Below are positions 37,466 to 45,424 of a DNA stretch of 64,000 bases, piece by piece. The translations under genes and the position numbers were made by a program. The notes beneath the pieces are model-generated. The model saw only the letters and a list, made by a program, of their open reading frames with translations, searched no databases and had not been told where the DNA came from. The first letter of the stretch is position 1. Every line of letters begins with the position of its first letter. The stretch lies in assembly GCF_000300515.1 (NCBI RefSeq), contig NZ_AMSI01000017.1:44442-108441 (forward strand), read 5' to 3'. The DNA comes from Nitratireductor indicus C115 (lineage in GTDB: Bacteria; Pseudomonadota; Alphaproteobacteria; Rhizobiales; Rhizobiaceae).

Positions 37466-37513
37466 GGCGTCCTACCGATTTTCCGCATCTCTGCTTTTTG
37501 AAAGGAACAGAAT

Positions 37514-37888
37514 ATGACAGCGACAGATCAGAAGAGCCCGGGCAATGGCCGGGCATGGGCCATGCTGCTTCTTGCCGGTGTATTCGAGATCGGTTACGCG
37601 CTGAGCGTTGGCGGCAGTCAGGCGTTCACCGTTCCGAGCTGGTCGATAGCGGCCCTCGTCTTTTTCCTGCTGACGCTCTATTTCCTCAGCGGCGCCCTGC
37701 GATCCATCGATGTGGGGATAGGCTATGCGGTGTGGGCCGGCATCGGTTCGGTCGGGGCGGCCGTGTTCGGCAGTGTGCTGCTCGACCAACCGCTCACCAT
37801 CGCGCAGACCTTCTGGCTGGCGGTGATCATTGCCGGCGTCGTGTGGCTGAAGCTGGCCGACAGCATCAAACTGCAAGGGCGGGCATGA
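37514..37888 (+). CDS. SMR-family small multidrug/guanidinium transporter, subunit 2
   Basis: 124 residues, four helices, with a longer N-terminal tail than its partner (MTATDQKSPGNGRAWAMLLL). The membrane glutamate is in LAGVFEIGYALSVGGS, and SIDVGIGYAVWAGIGSVGAA is the conserved third helix. The pair of unequal SMR proteins resembles YkkCD/EbrAB-type heterodimers. The stop overlaps the deaminase start in an ATGA arrangement, indicating translational coupling. Confidence 0.9.
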   Translation: MTATDQKSPGNGRAWAMLLLAGVFEIGYALSVGGSQAFTVPSWSIAALVFFLLTLYFLSGALRSIDVGIGYAVWAGIGSVGAAVFGSVLLDQPLTIAQTFWLAVIIAGVVWLKLADSIKLQGRA

Positions 37889-38400
37889 TGTCCGCCGATA
37901 CCGAAATCCCTTACGAGCAATTGATGGAAGAGGTCGTTGCCTCCTCCCTGGACCATGTCCTGCATGGCGGCATTCCCTTCAGCGCCTTTGTCGTCGACAG
38001 AGACGGGACCGTTCTGGGGCGAGGGGTCAACCATGTGCGGGAACGTCACGACCCGACCGCGCATGCGGAAGTCGAGGCTATACGAAATGCCTGTCTCACC
38101 CATGGGCGAAGCCATCTTGCCGGCGCCACACTTCTGGCTTCGGGGGAGCCCTGTGCCTTGTGCTATATGAGCGCGCATTTTGCGGGGGTCTCGCAAGTTC
38201 TGTTTGCCGCAGACCGGCATGAAGCGGCTGGCTTCGGCTTCGATTACAGCGGATCCTACAATCTCCTTGCGCACGATCCGCAGCTATGGCGCGCACCTGC
38301 AGCGAGGGCGCTTAAAGTGGCCGGGGCGCTGCGCCCATTCGAGGCATTTCGCGATGGAGCGCGGAGAGGAGAGCCGCTGGGAGGGCGCGTCATCCCTTGA
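37885..38400 (+). CDS. Nucleoside/cytosine-guanine deaminase family protein
   Basis: 171 residues. Zinc-dependent deaminase fold with the catalytic HAEVEAIR (His-Ala-Glu) and PCALCYMS (Pro-Cys-x-x-Cys) motifs at about residues 53 and 85. It most resembles the guanine deaminase/tRNA adenosine deaminase-like group, so the substrate is probably a purine, a pterin or a related heterocycle. Coupling to an SMR transporter pair and a DsbA-like protein suggests a detoxification unit rather than salvage. The overlap with the SMR stop supports the ATG at 37885. Confidence 0.88.
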   Translation: MMSADTEIPYEQLMEEVVASSLDHVLHGGIPFSAFVVDRDGTVLGRGVNHVRERHDPTAHAEVEAIRNACLTHGRSHLAGATLLASGEPCALCYMSAHFAGVSQVLFAADRHEAAGFGFDYSGSYNLLAHDPQLWRAPAARALKVAGALRPFEAFRDGARRGEPLGGRVIP

Positions 38401-38408
38401 GATGATAC

Positions 38409-38423
38409 TTGCATGAGCATACA
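38409..38423 (+). promoter_or_regulatory. Operator in front of marR, same motif as 36441-36509
   Basis: TTGCATGAGCATACA differs by one base from the TTGCATGCGCATACA reading of the operators before the DsbA gene. It lies between the deaminase stop and the MarR start used here, so the MarR protein probably controls both itself and the upstream operon. Confidence 0.65.
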
Positions 38424-38466
38424 CGTGGGGAAGACGCCGCCGATATTCGTGGGAGCCATTCCGATC

Positions 38467-38880
38467 ATGTCCAAGAATAGCGACGCCTGGTTCAGGCTGA
38501 CCCAGATCGTGGCCACCGTGGAAGCCGAGCTCGGGAAGGCTCTGCAGGTTGAGCACGGGCTTGGCCTGTCCGAATATCGCGCCCTTGAGGCCCTTTCGCG
38601 CTCCGCGGATTCGGAACTTCGCATGCAGGAGCTGGCGGCGCATCTGCATCTGAACCAGAGCTCGGTATCGCGCATGGCCGAGCGCCTGGAACGCGAGGGG
38701 CTTGCCATTCGCGATCTCTGCCCTGACGACAAGCGCGGGGTCTATACGGTTCTCACCGACAAGGGGCGTGCGCGTTTTGAAAATGCGCGGTCGGATTTCG
38801 AACGCACGCTGAATGCGGCTCTTGGCGAAGGGGAGTGGGAAGAGCTTCTGTCGGCACGACTTGTCGCCAGGGGCGATTGA
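38467..38880 (+). CDS. MarR-family transcriptional regulator
   Basis: 137 residues. ALQVEHGLGLSEYRALEALS, SELRMQELAAHLHLNQSSVS (recognition helix) and RDLCPDDKRGVYTVLTDKGR (wing with D-K-R-G) are the MarR winged helix. The ATG at 38467 is chosen over 38413 because the latter lies inside an operator copy. It follows the four-gene operon and carries the same operator, so it is probably its repressor, sensing the toxic compound the operon handles. Confidence 0.9.
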   Translation: MSKNSDAWFRLTQIVATVEAELGKALQVEHGLGLSEYRALEALSRSADSELRMQELAAHLHLNQSSVSRMAERLEREGLAIRDLCPDDKRGVYTVLTDKGRARFENARSDFERTLNAALGEGEWEELLSARLVARGD

Positions 38881-38903
38881 ACCCGTATCGGTATCTCACG
38901 GTA

Positions 38904-39830
38904 CTATGTTGAGGGCTTGGCGCGTCCAGTCGCGTCCTGGTCGATGCCCACATGCTGCTTGCTCCTGACGAGGGCAATGCCCGATGCAATTACAATCGCG
39001 AGGCCGACAAACACCCAGACATCCGGCATGTCCGCGAAGACAAGATATCCAAGGACCGCGCCCATTATGATTTCCGTGTAGGTGTATGGCGCTATGATGC
39101 TCGCGCGTGCCCCTTCGAAAGACTTGATGATCAACAGGTGGGCGAGCGCGGCCACGATGCCGGTTGCGATCAACAGAAGCCATTGCGCGGGAAGCGGATT
39201 GATCCAGTGGGGAACGACCGCGAGAGACGCGATCACACAACCTGCAAGGCCGGTATGATAGACCGACACCACGGCGGGCGTCTTTGTGTCGATAAAGTGT
39301 GTCAGTAAAAGGAACAGCGCATAGAAAATGCCTGCAAGCACTCCGGTCAGATAAGCCCAATGCCAATCGACCAGTGTCGGTCTCATGGCGACGAGGATGC
39401 CGACAAAGCCCAACAGGACCGCCAACCATTGAAGGGGCGAGACTTTTTCTTTCAGGAAAACGGCGGCCATCAATGTCAGTATGAAGGGCTCGATAAACCA
39501 CAGGGTGAGAGAGGTGGTCAGGGGAAGATAGTGGATCGTCACATAAAACAAGCCAACGGCGGCAAATAGCGCCGCGCTGCGGGATAAAAGCATTATCGAC
39601 AGGGGCGGCTTCAGCACACTCGGGCCGTGGACCATTGCGGAGTATGCGCCTGTTGCGATGCAGTGGAAGAAGAAACGCCCCCATACGACCTGGATGAGGG
39701 GCAGGCTCAGCGATAGATATTTCGCCATGATGTCGGAGAATGGCAGGACCTGAAGTGCCGCGACGATCGTCAGAATTCCGAGCGCTTCTCCGGAAGGGCG
39801 GTTTGCCGTTTTGATGTTGCCGTGAAGCAT
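38904..39830 (-). CDS. EamA/DMT-family transporter
   Basis: 308 residues with ten transmembrane helices in two EamA repeats; QVVWGRFFFHCIATGAY and PLTTSLTLWFIEPFILTLMA mark the first and VAALAHLLIIKSFEGARASI the second half. These carriers move metabolites such as amino acids or carbohydrates. The start at 39830 has GGAG about ten bases upstream on the minus strand. A LysR regulator gene is transcribed divergently 187 bases away, the usual regulator-exporter pairing. The C-terminal tail is charged and cytoplasmic. Confidence 0.9.
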   Translation of the reverse strand: MLHGNIKTANRPSGEALGILTIVAALQVLPFSDIMAKYLSLSLPLIQVVWGRFFFHCIATGAYSAMVHGPSVLKPPLSIMLLSRSAALFAAVGLFYVTIHYLPLTTSLTLWFIEPFILTLMAAVFLKEKVSPLQWLAVLLGFVGILVAMRPTLVDWHWAYLTGVLAGIFYALFLLLTHFIDTKTPAVVSVYHTGLAGCVIASLAVVPHWINPLPAQWLLLIATGIVAALAHLLIIKSFEGARASIIAPYTYTEIIMGAVLGYLVFADMPDVWVFVGLAIVIASGIALVRSKQHVGIDQDATGRAKPST

Positions 39831-40017
39831 CTTTATGGTTCTCCGCAGGCTGTGCATCGAACCGAGATGGACCGCCGACCCCGTATGCAATGCTTGTGAA
39901 AGGAGCGTAGCGACGAACCCCGTGCGGGAGAAATTCGTAAGGCTGATAAATCTATTCGGCAGGTGAATAGGCCAGGGGCGTCGCCTCCGGTTTGTGTAAT
40001 GCTGGTTCCATGGCACA

Positions 40018-40962
40018 ATGATCCGCCTATGCGCTCCACCGGGAGCAGATGTGATTGCCGTGGAGGATACGGTGCTCCAGAATATTGAGACCAGCCTGCT
40101 CAGGACTTTTGCGACAATCGCGGAGACCCGTAGTTTCACACGCAGCGCGCAGCTTCTTTTCCGCACGCAATCCGCCATCACCATGCAGATGCAGAAGCTT
40201 GAAGACGTTCTGGGCTGTAAGCTCACCTACAAATCAGGGCGCACTATTCAGCTTACCAATGAGGGCGAGGCACTTCTGCCTTATGCGCTTGAAATCCTGC
40301 GCCTTAACGATGCGGTGCAGTCCGATATCAAGTCCATGAGGCGGCATTCAGAAATCCGGGTCGGCACATCCGACGATTACGCGGTGATCCTTCTGCCGCG
40401 CGTATTGGAAGCCTTTACGCTAGAGAATCCGGACATCACCATGACGATTCATTGCTCCAATCGCGATCAGAATATCGAGAAGCTCAAGAAGGGTGAACTG
40501 GACATGGTTCTTGCCCCGTCCACTCTGGGAGAGCAGTTGGGAGAGACCCTGCGCCTGGAAAGACTCGTGTGGGCCGGGGCGCCCGAGACCCAGATTGGGC
40601 ACGATGCGCCGGTTCCGCTGACTGGTTTTCCGGTTGGCTGCATCTGCCGCGATCTCATGATCCAGTCGCTCAATCAGAACAATCGGCAATGGAGATTCGT
40701 GTATTCGAGCAACAGCATTGTCTCCATTCACTCAGCCATCCTTTCGGGGCGTGTCGTGTCCGCCGTGGAAGAAAGCACGGTTCCGGCGGGTGCAGATATC
40801 ATCGACGGCAAGTTTGGCCTCCCATCGTTGCCACAGGTGAAGATCTCCGTTCTCCGCGGCACGGACCGGAGCAATCGCGCCTGCAATCGATTTTACGAAC
40901 ATTTGAAAGCGGGTCTTGGACCGGTCTCCGGGAGAAGCGCTGAAGCGCGGCTGGTGTCGTAG
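40018..40962 (+). CDS. LysR-family transcriptional regulator
   Basis: 314 residues. N-terminal helix-turn-helix: LLRTFATIAETRSFTRSAQL, FRTQSAITMQMQKLEDVLGC, LTYKSGRTIQLTNEGEALLP, then the two-lobed substrate-binding domain (from about residue 105). It is divergent from the DMT transporter and probably controls it. The true start may be a few codons later (a GTG at 40051 begins VIAVEDTVLQN); no ribosome site settles this. Confidence 0.9.
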   Translation: MIRLCAPPGADVIAVEDTVLQNIETSLLRTFATIAETRSFTRSAQLLFRTQSAITMQMQKLEDVLGCKLTYKSGRTIQLTNEGEALLPYALEILRLNDAVQSDIKSMRRHSEIRVGTSDDYAVILLPRVLEAFTLENPDITMTIHCSNRDQNIEKLKKGELDMVLAPSTLGEQLGETLRLERLVWAGAPETQIGHDAPVPLTGFPVGCICRDLMIQSLNQNNRQWRFVYSSNSIVSIHSAILSGRVVSAVEESTVPAGADIIDGKFGLPSLPQVKISVLRGTDRSNRACNRFYEHLKAGLGPVSGRSAEARLVS

Positions 40963-41066
40963 TCTGAAGCGAGCTTGGCGGACTAGCCTGAAATGGCCCG
41001 CCTGCAATGTCTCGCCAACTTAGCGGGGCGCCCTTCGAATTAGGAGGCGTCATCTATTTCGGCGCT

Positions 41067-41840
41067 TCATGGGACTGCACCCTGCGTTCTGGTGTGCACC
41101 GGCGGGCAGCCGAATCTTCTTGAGAAGGCCCGGGAAAACGCTGCGGCGCTGCCGAAGCCGACCTTGGCGGCAACGGATTTGACACTGTATCCGGAGCGCA
41201 GCTCCGCGCGCCCCAGCGCCAGACGCCAACCATTGAGATAGGCGGCAGGCGGCAGACCGACCGTTCGTTTGAACGCCGCGATGAACTGTCCGCGCGACAT
41301 CTCCGCCACGGCAGCAAGATCTGCGATCTGCCAGTTTCGTGCAGGGTCGTCGTGCATTGCTACGAGACTTGCATGAAGCCGGGGATGGGCCAGCCCGGCC
41401 AGCAGACCGGCATCGACCGTGCCTCTTGCGATTGCCTTGCGGATCGCCAGAACAATGACGATTTCGCACAGGCGCGCCTGAACCGTGCCCCTGCCGCAGC
41501 GGGTCACCTCAACCTCGGCCACGATCAGGTCGGAAAGCCCCAGAATTTGCGGCTCATCGGCCAGCTGGAACGACAATTCATCGGGCAGTGCACCAACCAA
41601 TGGATTGGCGCTGCCGCCAAATTCAACCCTGGCGGCGGCAAACAGACTGGCTCCGTCCGGCAGACTGCAAGTCGATCGCGCCCGGTAGATGAGATGGCTC
41701 GGTCGGCCGCGACCGTCTGCATCGAGAATCACGAGGTTCGCAGCTTCCGCCACGTCGCAATGGGTGGCGCTCAGGGGAAAAGCCTTCAGAAACGCGGTCA
41801 AACGATCATGCTTTTGCGGGAGGCTTGAATTTTCGATCAT
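41067..41840 (-). CDS. AraC-family regulator with N-terminal cupin
   Basis: 257 residues. The N-terminal part (to about 150) is an AraC cupin-type ligand domain of the kind in AraC-binding-like-2 proteins, with RARSTCSLPDGASLFAAARV and PDELSFQLADEPQ. The C-terminal two HTH motifs are WQIADLAAVAEMSRGQFIAA and SVKSVAAKVGFGSAAAFSRA, with the closing FGCPPVHTRTQ. It is divergent from the methyltransferase gene 84 bases away, which it is likely to regulate. The first ATG of the open frame is four codons earlier. Confidence 0.9.
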   Translation of the reverse strand: MIENSSLPQKHDRLTAFLKAFPLSATHCDVAEAANLVILDADGRGRPSHLIYRARSTCSLPDGASLFAAARVEFGGSANPLVGALPDELSFQLADEPQILGLSDLIVAEVEVTRCGRGTVQARLCEIVIVLAIRKAIARGTVDAGLLAGLAHPRLHASLVAMHDDPARNWQIADLAAVAEMSRGQFIAAFKRTVGLPPAAYLNGWRLALGRAELRSGYSVKSVAAKVGFGSAAAFSRAFSRRFGCPPVHTRTQGAVP

Positions 41841-41924
41841 GTATTTACTCAATATCCTGATCCAAAATCTCTATCCTGAACGGTAGTGGCACGCCAACCC
41901 GTTTGAAAACAAAGACGAGACACC

Positions 41925-42629
41925 ATGACAAAGGATTCCGCCGCCAAGTTCGATGCTTCCCGCGCCGGAGAGTATGCGCGCCAGAGCCGGATCGCCCTGG
42001 CGGGTTACGACGCTTGCCATGAGCTTTCCGCTTGCATGCTCTCCGCCAGCCTTGGCGAAGGCAGGCAGGCGCGGGTGCTGGTTGTTGGTGCTGGAGGCAC
42101 GGCTGGAGAAATCATCGCTGCGGCGCGCCTGGAGCCGGATTGGTCCTTCATTGCAGTGGACCCGTCCGAGCCCATGCTTGATCTTGCGCGCTTGCAGCTC
42201 GCCAAGGCCGGGCTTTCCGACCGCGTGGAGAGCATTCTCGGTTCCGTCGCCGATCTGGACGCGACCGCTTCATTCGATGCCGGGATCATGATCGGCGTTT
42301 TGCATCATCTGCCCGGCGCCGCCGCCAAACATGATATCCTGTCGCAGATCGCCAAACGGCTGAAGCCGGGCGCACCCCTCGTGCTCGCGGGGAATTACAG
42401 GGCTTACGCATCGCAGCCATTGTTCATGGCGGCCTGGGCGACGCGCTGGCGGATGAGCGGTGCGGAGCCGGATGAGGTACACGCCAAGATGGGACGGATC
42501 CTGCAAGGTGCGGAGCCGCCCGGATCGGAGGAAGAGGTGGCCTCCCTGCTCACCGAGGCCGGTTTTGAGGAACCTGTCCGTTTTTTTGCGAGCCTGTTCT
42601 GGGGCGCCTGGCTCACGCATCGCATGTAG
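41925..42629 (+). CDS. Class I SAM-dependent methyltransferase
   Basis: 234 residues. Motif I VLVVGAGGTAGEIIAAARLE and the acidic IAVDPSEPMLDLA (motif II) are the SAM-binding core, with FDAGIMIGVLHHLPG later (motif IV/V). The substrate is unknown. It lies 84 bases from, and divergent to, an AraC-type regulator, an inducible pair. It is outside the island that carries the biosynthetic operon, about 19 kb from KamA, so a link to that pathway is not supported. Confidence 0.88.
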   Translation: MTKDSAAKFDASRAGEYARQSRIALAGYDACHELSACMLSASLGEGRQARVLVVGAGGTAGEIIAAARLEPDWSFIAVDPSEPMLDLARLQLAKAGLSDRVESILGSVADLDATASFDAGIMIGVLHHLPGAAAKHDILSQIAKRLKPGAPLVLAGNYRAYASQPLFMAAWATRWRMSGAEPDEVHAKMGRILQGAEPPGSEEEVASLLTEAGFEEPVRFFASLFWGAWLTHRM

Positions 42630-42678
42630 AGGAAGCGCGCGCGGACAGCCCCTCCGGGGGCATCACCATATCCGTCAC

Positions 42679-42963
42679 TCAGCCCTTCAGAAAGGCGAGC
42701 CGTTCGTCTGTCCGTCCCGGCGCAATTGCGAGGATTTCTGCGCTGACGATACCCTGGGCAACGAAGGGATCGTCCTTAACCCGTGCCTCGATCTCTTCGG
42801 CCGATGCATTGTGCGCAAGGATTGCACCACCCGCCTTCGGCTTCAGGCTTCCAACCAGTAGGAATACGCCGTCGTCGAAACCGCGTCGAATCCAGGCATT
42901 GTGCCCATCCATGAATTGCGGCGCTCTGGTCTTGTCGGCAAAGCGGAGGGTAATGACGAACAT
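42679..42963 (-). CDS. YciI-family protein
   Basis: 94 residues. A ferredoxin-like fold with FVITLRFADKTRAPQFMDGH, containing the conserved Asp-His, and FLLVGSLKPKAGGAILAHNA. YciI-like proteins have been linked to chlorinated aromatic and other metabolism but have no settled activity. The start at 42963 begins the family's usual first residues. The gene starts ten bases after the TetR gene's stop on the same strand, so the two are one transcript and TetR probably controls it. Confidence 0.85.
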   Translation of the reverse strand: MFVITLRFADKTRAPQFMDGHNAWIRRGFDDGVFLLVGSLKPKAGGAILAHNASAEEIEARVKDDPFVAQGIVSAEILAIAPGRTDERLAFLKG

Positions 42964-42973
42964 GATGGCTCCA

Positions 42974-43573
42974 TCAGGCGGGTTTGCGGGAATCGGACGG
43001 TGATGCAGGCAGGCACTGGGCTTGCAGCCAATTCTCCATGTCTGCGACCTCTCGGCGGATGAAATCCTCATCCCGAAAGGCGGTCGAAAGCGCCGCGACA
43101 CCCTGGCTGCGCATCAGGATGTGGAGAGCCAGCGCATCCGCATCGGCTTCCCTTCCCAGAGCGCAGAATTGCCGGGCGAGCCAGTCGCGAAACAGGCTGA
43201 ACAGAAAGGCCGCATCGCCCCTTGCGGCATGATCGAGTTTTGCCAGTTCGTTGCAAAGCGTGCCGACCGGGCAGCCATGCGCCATGATTTTCGTGCGGTT
43301 GGCGACGAGAACGTTGGCGAAGCTGCGGATGCGTTCGGAGGGCGACGGCATGGCCTCCTCCCAGGATTCCAGCATGGCGCGGGTGGCCGAAACGCGCCGG
43401 GCGATAACGGCGTCGAGTATCTCGTCCTTGGTCTTGAAGTGGTAATAGAAATTGCCGCGCGACAACCCCACATCGCCGGCTATGTCGGCAAAGGAGGTCG
43501 CTTCGAAACCGTTCTCGTAAAAGAGCCGGTCGGCAGCTTCGACGATGTGCCGGCGGGTATCGCTCGCGCCCAT
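42974..43573 (-). CDS. TetR-family transcriptional regulator
   Basis: 199 residues. HTH at the N-terminus: RRHIVEAADRLFYENGFEAT, SFADIAGDVGLSRGNFYYHF (recognition helix with Tyr-Tyr-His-Phe) and KTKDEILDAVIARRV. The C-terminal ligand domain includes HGCPVGTLCNELAKLD, typical of the NemR/AcuR-like group whose cysteine senses electrophiles. The ATG at 43573 has GGGGAGA six to eight bases upstream. Two palindromes upstream (43623-43668) are likely its autoregulatory operators. Confidence 0.92.
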   Translation of the reverse strand: MGASDTRRHIVEAADRLFYENGFEATSFADIAGDVGLSRGNFYYHFKTKDEILDAVIARRVSATRAMLESWEEAMPSPSERIRSFANVLVANRTKIMAHGCPVGTLCNELAKLDHAARGDAAFLFSLFRDWLARQFCALGREADADALALHILMRSQGVAALSTAFRDEDFIRREVADMENWLQAQCLPASPSDSRKPA

Positions 43574-43622
43574 ATCCATTCTCCCCGGTCCCGGTCTGCA
43601 TGAGAATGCAGCGCTCATCATG

Positions 43623-43668
43623 TTCTAGGACAATTGACCTAGCGATGTTTAGGGCAAATGTCCTAGAA
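43623..43668 (-). promoter_or_regulatory. Two TetR-type operators in inverted orientation
   Basis: TAGGACAATTGACCTA (43627-43642) and, on the other strand, TAGGACATTTGCCCTA (43649-43664 read in reverse) are near-palindromes that agree at 14 of 16 positions. They lie 50-95 bases upstream of the TetR gene and also in front of the AraC gene on the plus strand, so they may control both. Confidence 0.7.
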
Positions 43669-43750
43669 TGGCAATATGGTAATGCGCAATGTGTTGCCCT
43701 GAGCGATGGGCAGATAGGAGGACGGCCAGCACACCGGGCGGTGCCTCATC

Positions 43751-44634
43751 GTGTTTGACCGCTGCGGCGGTTGGTATATTCGTGTTCGTGGCGCAATGCC
43801 TTGCGGAGCCAGCCGGATGACCATCGACAAGACTGCAGGAGAGGTGACCGTGTTCACCATCTCGCAGGCGACAGCCGCCACCTTCGCCGATCTTTACATC
43901 GACCAGACATTCCTCTGTTTTGTCCGCTCGGGGACAAAAAGAGTTCTCTGTCCTATCAATGGCGAGCTCATCGCCGGGGAAGGAGACCTACTTGTTTTTC
44001 CGTCCGGATCGTTCGTAACGCTGGAGAACAGGCCGCTGCGCAATGCGGCCTACAGGGCGGAAGGCGTCTGCTTCGCGCATGATCTGATTGCTTCGGTTTT
44101 CACCGGGCCGGCCCATTTGGAACGGGGAGCGGTGTCGGCGGAGAGAATGACGGGTATTCGCGTCATCCCTGCGGAGTTGCGCAGCAGCGAGAGGATGCTG
44201 GCCCAGATCCGGGAAACGATCGCATGCGCAGATATCCCTGCTCCTATTCGGCGCCATCGTTTGCTGGAACCGTTGATCTGGTTGCGTCATCTGGGCGTGG
44301 AACTCGACCCGCCGCAGGACAACCGGCCGGTCAGCCGGGTGCGGCGGCTTCTGGAAACCGATCTCACCCATCCCTGGCGGATATCCGAAGTTGCCCGGCA
44401 TTTCGGCATGAGCGAAGCGACGATGCGCCGCTGGCTTGCCGAATCCGGCCATGCTTTCTCGAAGATATTGCAGAATGCCCGTCTCGAACGGGGATTGGTC
44501 CTGCTTCAGACAACGGATGTGCCCATCTCCCGTATCGCTCTGGAATGCGGCTTCAGCACGCATCGCATTTCAGCGATTCATTCAGGAAACGGTTTTCGAT
44601 AGCGCCGAAGTGTATCAGATCGACTGCTGAATGA
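43751..44634 (+). pseudogene. AraC-family regulator, C-terminus disrupted by a -1 frameshift
   Basis: The frame starting at 43751 encodes an AraC protein with an N-terminal cupin-like sensor and most of the two-HTH domain (WRISEVARHFGMSEATMRRW, then TDVPISRIALECGFST) but then reads HRISAIHSGNGFR and stops at 44602. The plus-one frame resumes the expected ending, ASHFSDSFRKRFSIAPK, up to 44634. One missing base near 44562 explains it; the 884-base span is one short of a multiple of three. The AraC family normally ends this way, so the second HTH is lost. It may be a real mutation or a sequencing error. The true start may be a later ATG at 43817. Confidence 0.8.
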
Positions 44635-44730
44635 GCGATTTTCGATAGTCTTTGATCGTTCCCCGAAGGTGCTGGGCACTCGGTTTGTGTATTCCGAGAT
44701 TGTCCCTTGTTCAGAAGGAAAGGATCGGAC

Positions 44731-45270
44731 ATGCGTATCGTGATCGCTCTTGCCGGCATCGGCGCCATCTTGTCGGCGCTGCCGGCTGTGGCGCAGGATT
44801 TTACCCTCACAAGCAGGTCAATTGCCGAGGGCGCTCAGCTCTCCAACGATCAGGTTTTCAAGGGTTTTGGCTGCGAGGGTGGTAACACCTCTCCGCAGCT
44901 TGCCTGGGTCAATCCGCCCGAGGGCACAAAGAGTTTCGCCGTGACCGCTTACGACCCCGATGCCCCGACGGGATCGGGCTGGTGGCACTGGAACGTCGTC
45001 GACATTCCCGCCTCGGTGAGCGAGCTTCCCTCCGGAGTCAGCGGTTCCATGGACAATGGCGCCACGGAGCTTGCGAACGACTTTGGCGTGAAGGGCTTCG
45101 GCGGAGCCTGTCCGCCTGCAGGTGAAGTGCATCGCTACATCTTCACCGTCCATGCCCTCGGCGTCGAGACGCTGGACTTGCCCGCGCATGCAAGTAACGC
45201 CCTGGCGGGCTACATGATCAACGCCAACTTGATCGGCACGGCTCACATCACCGCGATTTACACACGCTGA
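44731..45270 (+). CDS. YbhB/YbcL (Raf kinase inhibitor-like) protein, exported
   Basis: 179 residues. A signal peptide (MRIVIALAGIGAILSALPAV, cleaved before QDF) precedes a PEBP domain: GFGCEGGNTSPQLAWVNPPE, SFAVTAYDPDAPTGSGWWHW, GVKGFGGACPPAGEVHRYIF carry the anion-binding-site residues. It is likely periplasmic. Bacterial PEBP proteins have no settled role; a small-molecule binding function is inferred. AAGGAAAGGA gives a good ribosome site before the ATG at 44731. Confidence 0.93.
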   Translation: MRIVIALAGIGAILSALPAVAQDFTLTSRSIAEGAQLSNDQVFKGFGCEGGNTSPQLAWVNPPEGTKSFAVTAYDPDAPTGSGWWHWNVVDIPASVSELPSGVSGSMDNGATELANDFGVKGFGGACPPAGEVHRYIFTVHALGVETLDLPAHASNALAGYMINANLIGTAHITAIYTR

Positions 45271-45281
45271 AGAAGCCCCTT

Positions 45282-45305
45282 GCGGCGCCTTGGCCAAGGC
45301 GCCGC
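45282..45305 (+). terminator. Perfect 24-bp palindrome after the PEBP gene
   Basis: GCGGCGCCTTGG (45282-45293) is followed directly by its exact reverse complement (45294-45305), 12 bases after the stop. There is no T-tract, so it could be a terminator stem, a cruciform or a protein site. The following 45306-45424 shows nothing else. Confidence 0.4.
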
Positions 45306-45424
45306 GGCCCTTGAAGGCCTGCTTTTATATACTATTGATATCACTTGACTTTTAGTTTTGCAGCCGAGATGGGACGAGGCTGCGGAATGAAGAATTACGT
45401 CTGGCCATAGTCCTCGACAAATCA

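Noticed and set aside
41925-42629. Methyltransferase as the missing N-methylation step of the island pathway
   Set aside because: It lies about 19 kb away, outside the island repeats, paired with its own AraC regulator. Nothing in the sequence links it to the operon.
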